Assembly (NCBI GenBank): GCA_022376925.1
Contig: JAIOJX010000032.1
Coordinates: forward strand, 114,615,979 to 114,679,978
DNA: 64,000 nt
Source of the DNA: Tragulus kanchil
Lineage: Eukaryota > Chordata > Mammalia > Artiodactyla > Tragulidae
Reading direction: 5' to 3'
Made by a program: the position numbers and the translations under genes
The notes under the pieces: generated by a model
What the model was told of the DNA's origin: nothing
The model's database searches: none
The model's input: the letters and a program-made list of their open reading frames with translations, nothing else
Shown: one piece after another, positions 34,601 to 46,600 of the stretch
Position numbering within the stretch: the first letter of the stretch is position 1
Layout: the number at the start of each line of letters is the position of its first letter

Positions 34601-37600
34601 GGCTTTCTTGATTGAGTTGGCTTTTCCAAAGTGCTGCAGATACAGAGTGCTAAAAGGAAATTCCTCTTCTAGGAGAAAAGGAAGGTTCCCTGAAATTGGG
34701 GCTTATTTTCCTATGGCTTTTTACTGTTGTAATATTGAGGTCTTGCACTGCTCAGTAGTTATCACCTAAAGACATTTCACTGGAATAAGAGCGCAGGTAG
34801 GCAAGGGAGAAATAAAAGGAGAATTTTTTTCAAAGGCAGCCTTAGTATGTTTCAATATTTTTGAAACTTTATCTCTTTGATCATTTTGGAGAAAAGATGG
34901 ACAATTATACAGAAAAAATAGTAAGACTATCACAAAATTCAGTGAGGGAGCATAAGACTTCATTGAAATGGTTATATATATTATATTATGTGAAATGAAT
35001 AGATTTTCCCCGGGTGTGTATTTTTTGTGCATATAGGAAATAATTCAGATAATTTAATATTAGTAGTATATGATAACGTATCTTTTTCTTGCATTTCAGA
35101 GAATGATTTTACTTTTGAAAAATGCTACATCCTTTTATAAAAAGTTTAGGTGATAAATTATAAAATAAAGTCATCCAAAGGTCACCATGCAGAAATTGCC
35201 TGTTATAATTAACATCCATTAAAAATCATTCTAGATGTCTCTGTGTAGGAGGATGGATGATGTTGTGTGTATGGTTACAAGAATGGATAGAAAAACAATT
35301 TACGAGAATAAGTATTATTCTGTCATAGTGTTTTGGGGCTTCCTTGGTGGCTCAGATGGTAAGGAACCCATGTATCAATACAGGAGACCCAGGTTCATTC
35401 CCTGCGTTGGGAAGATCCCCTGGAGAAGGGAATGGCAACTCACTGCAGTATTCCTGCCTAGAGAATCCCATGGGCAGAGGAGCCTGGCAGGCTGCAGTCC
35501 ATGGGGTCAGAAAGAGTTGGACACAACTGAGTGACTAAGCTCCCACGCTATCTCAAGACAAGATCTAGTATTTACAATACAAAAAATGTATTTAAATGCT
35601 AAGAAGAAGAAAGAAATTATCCAGACTCATTTTTGCATGTTTCATGTGAGAATTTAGGAGTAGGACAAAGGCTTTCTTGATTGAGTTGGCTTTTCCAAAG
35701 TGCTGCAGATACAGAGTGCTAAAAGGAAATTCCTCTTCTAGGAGAAAAGGAAGGTTCCCTGAAATTGGGGCTTATTTTCCTATGGCTTTTTACTGTTGTA
35801 ATATTGAGGTCTTGCACTGCTCAGTAGTTATCACCTAAAGACATTTCACTGGAATAAGAGCGCAGGTAGGCAAGGGAGAAATAAAAGGAGAATTTTTTTC
35901 AAAGGCAGCCTTAGTATGTTTCAATATTTTTGAAACTTTATCTCTTTGATCATTTTGGAGAAAAGATGGACAATTATACAGAAAAAATAGTAAGACTATC
36001 ACAAAATTCAGTGAGGGAGCATAAGACTTCATTGAAATGGTTATATATATTATATTATGTGAAATGAATAGATTTTCCCCGGGTGTGTATTTTTTGTGCA
36101 TATAGGAAATAATTCAGATAATTTAATATTAGTAGTATATGATAACGTATCTTTTTCTTGCATTTCAGAGAATGATTTTACTTTTGAAAAATGCTACATC
36201 CTTTTATAAAAAGTTTAGGTGATAAATTATAAAATAAAGTCATCCAAAGGTCACCATGCAGAAATTGCCTGTTATAATTAACATCCATTAAAAATCATTC
36301 TAGATGTCTCTGTGTAGGAGGATGGATGATGTTGTGTGTATGGTTACAAGAATGGATAGAAAAACAATTTACGAGAATAAGTATTATTCTGTCATAGTGT
36401 TTTGGGGCTTCCTTGGTGGCTCAGATGGTAAGGAACCCATGTATCAATACAGGAGACCCAGGTTCATTCCCTGCGTTGGGAAGATCCCCTGGAGAAGGGA
36501 ATGGCAACTCACTGCAGTATTCCTGCCTAGAGAATCCCATGGGCAGAGGAGCCTGGCAGGCTGCAGTCCATGGGGTCAGAAAGAGTTGGACACAACTGAG
36601 TGACTAAGCTCCCACGCTATCTCAAGACAAGATCTAGTATTTACAATACAAAAAAATGTACTTAAATCTCACTAAAAGTTAACGAAGAAGAAACTAGTAA
36701 TTTTAGATAAATTTTTTTATCCCAAGAAATATTCATTCTAAAAAGCTTTTTTTTTTTTTTTCCCCTGGCCGCTTCTATTGGTCTTTCATTTATTTATTTA
36801 CGTCTGTCTCTGTTCTTTGGCCTCTGTGGGCCTCACATTGCAGTGGAAGAGTACTCTTTCGCTGCAGGGTACCAGCTCTGGGCACATGCGCTCCAGAATT
36901 CTGGCTCAGTAGTTGGACACATTGGTCCTGCCGTTCCATGGCACGTGGGATCTTCCCAGGCCAGGGATCAAACTGGAGCCCCTTGGACTACAAGGCAGTG
37001 TCCTTACCCACTGGACCACCAGGGAAGCCCCTCTAAAAAGTTTTTATAAATTAAAAACAGTGGAAGAATTAAAATGTGAAATGATAGTTTCATTTTGTGT
37101 TTCAAAGTTTAGATTCTCTGTTAAGAAAAATGAGGTAATTAGTATTGTTATTTTTCTCACTACCTCCTTCAAAGTCTACATAGCCTTTATATAGATTTTT
37201 TAAAATCATGATTCCCCTAGCTCTTGTTCTGTATTGAAATGGTTTTAACGCTCTATACCAGTTTTTTAACAATAGTTTTTTTATTTCTGAACTTTCCTCT
37301 TTTTTTGCCCATGCCACGCAGCTTGCAGAATCTTGGTTCCTCCACCGGGATTGAACCTGGGCCATAGCAGTGAAAGCACCAAATGCTAACCACTGAACCG
37401 CCAGGGAGCTCCCTGAGCTTTCTTTTTTGATTCATCATTTGATTAGCTAGATTTCATCACCAAGTATTTGGTTTTTGTTTTTTGTTTTTTTAAGAAAAGC
37501 CCATGATTACTCTATTTCTTCTTTTTTTTTTCTCACATCAGAGAGTTTTTACCTGTTGCTGTTTTTTGTTGTTGTTGCTGTTTTAATTTAACAGAAATTT

Positions 37601-40600
37601 GTGTGGGCATAACATTGTTTGTTTGTTGTTTTTTTTTTTTTAAGTTTATTTGTCTTTGGCTGTGCTGGGTCTTTTTGTCAGAGCGCGGGCTGGGGAGGGA
37701 GTGGGGCGGGCGGGCTACTTTTATTGGTCTTTCATTTATCTATTTTCATCCATTTTTGTTCTTTGGCCCGCATGGGCCTCCCATCGCAGTGGCCTCTGTT
37801 GTCACAGAGCACTGGCTCTGGGTGCATGCGCTCCGGAGCTCCGGCTCAGTAGTTGGACACATCAGTCTAGCCGCTTCGCGGCACATGGGATCTTCCCAGG
37901 CCAGGGATTGAACCGACGCCCCTTGCACTGCAAGGCGGTGTCCTTACCCACTGGACCACCAGGGAAGCCCCCCATAATACTCTCAGTTTGTGATGATCTC
38001 TCCCACCTCCACCCCGAGTTTATAAGGAGGGATTTTCTTTCTGTTTTTTTTTTTATAATGACTTGCATTTTCTGTTTGGATGTCTAAAGCATTCTCTTTC
38101 ATTATTCTTGATTTGTGTTCAAGTTTGCCATTTTTCCTTAGACTATATCATGTACCTTATCTTTTTTTCTTGTTTTCTTTTTCTGGCCATGCCCTGTGGC
38201 ATGTAGGATCCTAGCTACTCCACCAGAGATCAAATCCTGCTCCTCCACAGTGGCAGCACAGAGTCCCAATCACTGGGACCACAAGGGAAGTCTCTATCCT
38301 TTCCTTTTTAGTATTCAATTTTTTGCTTAATTTTGAAAATTTTTTCCTGTATGAAATTCCTGAATATTTATAATGTTTCGTGTATTGGTCTTATCCTTTT
38401 ACTGAAAACTTTTTTGTATTTATATCTTCTGATGTTAAAATATTTTGTCTTTTGCCCTGTACACACATTTGTTTTCTTAAGTCTTTACTCCAAATTGCCA
38501 ACTTGATTTTTATCTAATGAGTTTCTTGCTTCTAATTTATAATATCTGCACTACTGTCGTTTCAGTTCTCATTTTATTTCCGAGCAATGCATCTCATTTT
38601 GTCTTTGAGCTCTTCTGTTATATACAGAGATCTGTATTCTTAAATTCTGTGTATGGAGAATCTGTTTCTGCTACATGACTAATGTTTTCTTCCAGACTGA
38701 ATTCTTCGGTCTCTTCTTTTTTTCCTGTGGTATATTTATATAGTTATCTTGCTATTTCTTGATATATTGGTCTTCTTGCTAACAATGACTAATGTTTATT
38801 TGTCTTTGGCTGTGCTGGGTCTTTTGTCAGAGCGCGGGCTGGGGAGGGAGTGGGGCGGCGGGCTACTTTTATTGGTCTTTCATTTATCTATTTTCATCCA
38901 TTTTTGTTCTTTGGCCCGCATGGGCCTCCCATCGCAGTGGCCTCTGTTGTCACAGAGCACTGGCTCTGGGTGCATGCGCTCCGGAGCTCCGGCTCAGTAG
39001 TTGGACACATCAGTCTAGCCGCTTCGCGGCACATGGGATCTTCCCAGGCCAGGGATTGAACCGACGCCCCTTGCACTGCAAGGCGGTGTCCTTACCCACT
39101 GGACCACCAGGGAAGCCCCCCATAATACTCTCAGTTTGTGATGATCTCTCCCACCTCCACCCCGAGTTTATAAGGAGGGATTTTCTTTCTGTTTTTTTTT
39201 TTATAATGACTTGCATTTTCTGTTTGGATGTCTAAAGCATTCTCTTTCATTATTCTTGATTTGTGTTCAAGTTTGCCATTTTTCCTTAGACTATATCATG
39301 TACCTTATCTTTTTTTCTTGTTTTCTTTTTCTGGCCATGCCCTGTGGCATGTAGGATCCTAGCTACTCCACCAGAGATCAAATCCTGCTCCTCCACAGTG
39401 GCAGCACAGAGTCCCAATCACTGGGACCACAAGGGAAGTCTCTATCCTTTCCTTTTTAGTATTCAATTTTTTGCTTAATTTTGAAAATTTTTTCCTGTAT
39501 GAAATTCCTGAATATTTATAATGTTTCGTGTATTGGTCTTATCCTTTTACTGAAAACTTTTTTGTATTTATATCTTCTGATGTTAAAATATTTTGTCTTT
39601 TGCCCTGTACACACATTTGTTTTCTTAAGTCTTTACTCCAAATTGCCAACTTGATTTTTATCTAATGAGTTTCTTGCTTCTAATTTATAATATCTGCACT
39701 ACTGTCGTTTCAGTTCTCATTTTATTTCCGAGCAATGCATCTCATTTTGTCTTTGAGCTCTTCTGTTATATACAGAGATCTGTATTCTTAAATTCTGTGT
39801 ATGGAGAATCTGTTTCTGCTACATGACTAATGTTTTCTTCCAGACTGAATTCTTCGGTCTCTTTCTCTTTTTTTTTTCCTGTGGTATATTTATATAGTTA
39901 TCTTGCTATTTCTTGATATATTGGTCATGCTTAACTTGGCAAATCTGTTCAAGCATGCTCTGATAATTCTCCTTGACATACTTTCTCCCTTGATATAACT
40001 GCTGTGTTTCTTCCATCTAAAATTTGAGGGCTGTCTATTGAGTTCTCACTACTTGTTTCTAGCCTGAGTCATGAGGGTGGTGAAAAAATTGGTATCTGCT
40101 CAAACTGAGGTCCTTATGGACCTGGCTTCTGACCTCTCTTTTGGTGAGATCCAGTTATTGATCTGTTAACAAGACCTACTTAACCCCCCAAAGGGTGTAT
40201 CTTACTACTTGGATTTTGGCTACCACTGACCTCTGATAGATGGCAAGCCCTGGTGATCCTCTCTACCTTTGCTGGTGGTCTTGTAAGGGATTTTTCTTTT
40301 AATGGTTTTGCTCTTTGACTTCTTAGTTCTGCTTCATACCTGCTCATTCGTCCTTCCTCCAAATTCTTAAGTTACTAGAGTTCTCAAAATTTTGTTACTC
40401 AGGATTTTTTTTTGGATACAGAGACAAGGCTTAGAGACAGTTCCTTGCTAGCATGTACAGTGCTTTTGTGCAAATTAGAAAATACTGACCTTTCCTGGAG
40501 TGAGGTCGCATAACTTGCCAGGTGGGACACAGGTTGGGTTTCATTCCCAATTCATCTTTTCAGCTGAGTAGAATAATCTACTCATTCACACTCATTATCT

Positions 40601-43600
40601 TTTTAGGAAAAGGACCTCATCTGACCAGAATCTTCTGTTTCTTGCTTTGACTATCATTTTCAAAGTATATGACATTATTTTATATCCTTTTGCTATTAGG
40701 TTCTAAGTATAGAATTTGGGGACAATTTTATTTTTTCCTTTTATTAGATAATCGTGGTCCTGTTTTACTTAGCTTTTTTTTTGTAGAGATGCTCTTTCAT
40801 GTGTTTTCAAATTGTATCTAATGAAGCTTTTTTTTTTTGGCCACTTCTATTGATCTTTCATTTATTTATCTTTGTTCTTTGGGCTGTGTGGGCCTCCCAT
40901 CGCAGTGGCCTCTCTCATTGCAGAGCACCAGCTCTGGGCGCATGCGCTCCAGAGCTCTGGCTCCGTAGTTGGACACATTGGTTCAGCCACTCCAAGGCAC
41001 ATGGGATCTTCCCAGGCCAGGGATCGAACCAGTGCCCCTTGCACTGCAAGGCAGTGTCCTTACCCACTGGGCCACCAGAGAAGACCTGAAGCATATTTCT
41101 CACATGATCTTTGATTTAAGAAAGTAGCAGTGAGAAAAATAATATTTGGTATTATAGGAAAGAGACTCCATTGTTTGATGATGAGCTTTCTTTTTTGATT
41201 GTTAAATGTATTTTATTTTTAAGGAAACATGTCTTTTCAGTACTATTCAAAAGTTGATTAAAACGTCTTTTTCAACATTGCTTTAGGAATATCTGATTTT
41301 AATCTTCGTGTTGCATTGCAAACACTTTTGAAAGAGTACTGTGAGGTGTGCAGATCTCCCAAAGAGAACAAATTTTGTAGTTTTCTGCAGACATCTAAGG
41401 TTCGACCTCGGAAGAAAGCAAGAAAGTACCTGTATGTAGTAGGTGAGAACCTTTTAAAAAGTAATAGAAATTATCTTTATTCTCAGGATCAAAATCTTTT
41501 AAGTTTTTGTTGTTATTAAACATGTCAGAATATCTGAGTATGTCAGATAGGCATATTTAATTTCACATACAGGCTGCAGGTTTAGAAATTGCACTTGTAT
41601 AGTATAATGGACACACCTAAGAATAAATAGCTATTTATTTGATGTCTTCCATTTCTTGATTTAAATCTTTGGGTTCTTAGGTACCCAATTATTATCAAAC
41701 AACTTCCTAAGATATACTTTCAAAATTAAATTATTTGCGTTCTAGTGAGAAACAGGAAAATAAATCTCAAGCATGTTAACTATTCACAGCATCTGAGATG
41801 GTTATTAGGGATGATGGGAGGTAATGATCTCCAAAGGGTGGAGATACAGGATAATCCACAGGAAATATTGTATGAACCTTTTCTGTTTTATTTAATTATA
41901 TTGTAGTATAGTGAAGTTTAGGTTTTTTGGCCATGCTATGCAGCTTGAGAGATCTTAGTTCTCCAACCAGGAATTTAACCTGGGCCACCTCAGTGAAAGT
42001 ACAGAGTCCGAACCACTAGATTGCCGGAGAATTTCCTCCATTAAAAAAAAATATTTAAAATAGAATTTTAAAATATTTATATATATCAACAAATTGTCCA
42101 GATTTATATACATAATTTACATATAAGAACTATGTATAGTATAATTTATAGTGTTTATGTCATTACATGTATAATTTTATATATACTGCCTATAAATGTG
42201 TAATTTTTGAGTGCTTGTTAATTTTTTTCATAATGGGATATACAGTCAAACAAGTATTTCAACTCACTGTTTTTTTTTTTTTTTTAAAGATTTATTTATT
42301 TATTTATTTTGGGCGGGGGTGGGGTGGGGAGGGAGGGGAGCAAGTGGGCTACTTCTATTGGTCTTTCATTTGTCTATTTTCATCCAACTTTGTTCTTTGG
42401 CCCATGTGGGCCTCCCGTGTGGGCCTCCCATCGTGGTGGCCTCTGTTGTCGCAGAGCACTGGCTCTGAGCGCATGCACTCCAGAGCTCCGGCTCGGTAAT
42501 TGGACACATCGATCCAGCTGCTCCGTGGCGGCACATGGGATCTTCCCAGGCCAGGGATTGAACCGGCGCCCCTTGCACAGCAAGGCGGTGTCCTTACCCA
42601 CTGGGCCACCAGGGAAGCCCCAACTCACTGTTTTTTAACTGAAAAAGAGATTAATAGGGATTCCCCTGGTAGTCCAGTGTTAAGCATCTGCCTTGACAGG
42701 TCAATATGTGGCAGTAAACAACAAAATCCTGTAAAAAAAAAAAAAGAGAGAGAGAGAGAATCTACCTTTCAGTACAGGGAACATGGGTTCAGTTCCTGGT
42801 TGAGAAAGTCAGATCCTACATGCTGCAGAGCAACTAAGTCTGCACACTTCAACTGCTTAACTCACTTAGCTTACTCAACTCTGGCTTAGTTCTAGAGCCC
42901 ATGTGCCACAACTACTGAGTCCGTAAGCTGCAAATACTGAGCCCAGGGGCCACAACTAGAGAATATGTGTGTCACATTGAAAGATCTCTCATGACACAAC
43001 TAAGACTTGGTGCATCAAATAAATAAATTAAAATATTTATTAAAAATACACTGATAGAAGTCACAATGAAATTTCCTAACTAGACAGATAACCAGTTCCT
43101 GGGTTTATGTGTAATCTAATGTTTAGTTATAACCAAGATCAGATGGTAGAACATTGTGGTTGAACTCACTGCTTTTACGTCATCATCTTTCAGGACTTGG
43201 TACATTTAAGAATAATAGATGTGTATCTGACAGACTCTAAAGTACTTTTCCTTACTATGCAGTAGTTAAACGCTGAATGTCTATATATAGAAGGTTAGAT
43301 TTTTTTTGTTACTACCATTTCCATGTTTAGAAGTAAGGGAATTGCCGTGTACCTGCTTTCCTTCCTTTATTCAGGTGGATATACTCGATTGCAGGGGGGT
43401 CGTTGGAGTGATAGCAGAGCCCTCAGTTGTGTGGAGCGTTTTGATACCTTTAGCCAGTACTGGACCACTGTGTCTTCACTTCATCAGGCTCGATGTGGAC
43501 TGGGAGTAGCAGTTCTGGGAGGAATGGTCTACGCAATTGGAGGTAATGATGAAAATGACTTCCAGTTTTAGCTTCTAGTTCTAAGTCAACTGCATTCTTA

Positions 43601-46600
43601 GATACCTTATATATTTTGCTGAATGTGTATGCATGCATGTTAAATTGCTTCAGTCGTATCTGACGCTTTGCTACCCTTGGACTGTGGCGCTCTAGGCTCC
43701 TCTGTCCATGGGATTCTCCAGGCAAGAATATTAGAGTGGGTTGCCCATCCCCTCCTCTAGGGGATCTTCCTGACCCAGAGATTGTACCTGTGGTTCTTAT
43801 GTCTCCTGAATTGGCAAGCAGATTCTTTACCACTAACACCACCTGGGGAGGCCCAATATGTACATATAATTGTGCTTAATCAATGTTTATTAATTGAATG
43901 AATGGATTAAAAAGGAAGCAAAATTTGCCTGGTGTTCCAGTGGTTAAGAATCAAGAATCAGTCTGTCAATGCAGGGAACACGGGTTCAATCCCTGGTCCA
44001 GAAAGATCCCACAAGCTAAGACTATGCACCAAAACTACTGAGCCAGCAACGAAGATCCATTGCAGCCATAAATCAGTCGATAAATAAAATTAAAAAAATA
44101 AAACGGAAACATAAGATGTTGAATATTTTATATCAGAGTGACACTGATTTATTATAAGGCAAAATATTTTAGGTTTGGTTTTAATGAATAATTGTGTATA
44201 AAATGTAGCATCAAAATTTAGGTCAATGTCTGTGACACAAAATTTTTTAATTCTGAGAGTTGCATTGCAAATCTTTTTTTTTTAATCTTTGGCTGCATCC
44301 CACAGCATGTGGGACTTTAGTTCCCTGACCAGGGGTTGAACCTGCACCCCCTGCATTGGAAGGCAGAGGGTACTGCCGGGGAAATTCACTTATAAGTTAT
44401 TTATAATTAACCACTTTACTGCCTGGGAAATCCACTTATGAATCATTTTTAATTAATCAAATATCTGGACAGTGGCATGTATAAAAGCTTTGTCAGCTAG
44501 ACATTGGGATATATTTCTTAATTAAAATCACTGTGTGGGGCTTCCCCTGGTGGTCCAGTGGGTAAGGACACCACCTTGCAGTGCAAGGGGCGCCGGTTTG
44601 ATCCCTGGCCTGGGAGGATCCCACATGCCGCGGAGCGGCTGGACCGATGTGTCCAATGACCGAGCCAGAGCTCTGGAGCGCATGCGCCCAGAACCGGCGC
44701 TCTGCAACGACAGACGCCACCGTGATGCGAGGCCCACAGGAGCCGAAGAACAAAGACGGATGAAAATAGAGAAATGAAAGACCAATAGAAGTGGTCCGCC
44801 TGCTCCCCTCCCTCCCCAACCCGACCCCCACCCAAAATAAATAAATAAATCTTTAAAAAAATAAATAAATAAAATCACTGTGTTTTCTGAAACTATTAAT
44901 GAATTATAAAATGATTACTGATTAAATAAAAGGAAATTTGAATGTGGGAAAGAAACAGTTATCAGAGAGAGGGATCTGAAGAGAAATAAATGCTAACACT
45001 TTTGATATCAAGATTTATTTTCAAATAATTTGTATTTATAGCAACCAGTCTCAGTAGATCATCTTCTAACCCTTATAGCCAGTTTTTTTCCCTTTATTTC
45101 TATGGGTCTTTCTAAATTACTGAAAGGTTTAAGATCCAAGTACTATGCACCAAAACTACTGAGCCAGCAACGAAGATCCATTGCAGCCATAAATCAGTCG
45201 ATAAATAAAATTAAAAAAATAAAACGGAAACATAAGATGTTGAATATTTTATATCAGAGTGACACTGATTTATTATAAGGCAAAATATTTTAGGTTTGGT
45301 TTTAATGAATAATTGTGTATAAAATGTAGCATCAAAATTTAGGTCAATGTCTGTGACACAAAATTTTTTAATTCTGAGAGTTGCATTGCAAATCTTTTTT
45401 TTTTAATCTTTGGCTGCATCCCACAGCATGTGGGACTTTAGTTCCCTGACCAGGGGTTGAACCTGCACCCCCTGCATTGGAAGGCAGAGGGTACTGCCGG
45501 GGAAATTCACTTATAAGTTATTTATAATTAACCACTTTACTGCCTGGGAAATCCACTTATGAATCATTTTTAATTAATCAAATATCTGGACAGTGGCATG
45601 TATAAAAGCTTTGTCAGCTAGACATTGGGATATATTTCTTAATTAAAATCACTGTGTGGGGCTTCCCCTGGTGGTCCAGTGGGTAAGGACACCACCTTGC
45701 AGTGCAAGGGGCGCCGGTTTGATCCCTGGCCTGGGAGGATCCCACATGCCGCGGAGCGGCTGGACCGATGTGTCCAATGACCGAGCCAGAGCTCTGGAGC
45801 GCATGCGCCCAGAACCGGCGCTCTGCAACGACAGACGCCACCGTGATGCGAGGCCCACAGGAGCCGAAGAACAAAGACGGATGAAAATAGAGAAATGAAA
45901 GACCAATAGAAGTGGTCCGCCTGCTCCCCTCCCTCCCCAACCCGACCCCCACCCAAAATAAATAAATAAATCTTTAAAAAAATAAATAAATAAAATCACT
46001 GTGTTTTCTGAAACTATTAATGAATTATAAAATGATTACTGATTAAATAAAAGGAAATTTGAATGTGGGAAAGAAACAGTTATCAGAGAGAGGGATCTGA
46101 AGAGAAATAAATGCTAACACTTTTGATATCAAGATTTATTTTCAAATAATTTGTATTTATAGCAACCAGTCTCAGTAGATCATCTTCTAACCCTTATAGC
46201 CAGTTTTTTTCCCTTTATTTCTATGGGTCTTTCTAAATTACTGAAAGTTGTGTATCAAAAATCTTAACTATAAAAAAATTTTATTTGGGGGGCTTCCCTG
46301 GTAGCTCAGCAGTAAAGAGTTCATCTGCTAATGCAGGAGACACAGGTTCAATCCTGGAGCCGGCAAGATCCCACATGCTGCAGAGCAACTAAGCTCGTGA
46401 GCCACAACTATTGAGCCTGTGCTCTAGAGCCTTGGAGCCGCAATTATTGAGCCCATCTGCCACAACTACTGAAGCTTGTGTGCCCTAGGGCCCGAGTTCC
46501 ACAAGAGAAGTCCCTATAACAAGAAGCCTGCTCACCTTAACTAAAGAGTAGCCTGCAACTCCCTACAACTAGAGAAGAGCTTGCAGCACCAGTGAAAACC

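Larger units (their letters stand above)
44021..46247. repeat. Tandem duplication 12 (about 1121-bp unit), IPP intron 5
   Basis: Copies at 44021-45127 and 45142-46247 with 14 unmatched bases between. Copy 1 starts inside a SINE. Confidence 0.95.

Noticed and set aside
44535..44630. tRNA-Glu-like sequences with A and B boxes at many places
   Set aside because: They are heads of SINEs with SINE bodies, tails and target repeats, not tRNA genes; the cloverleaf is not preserved.
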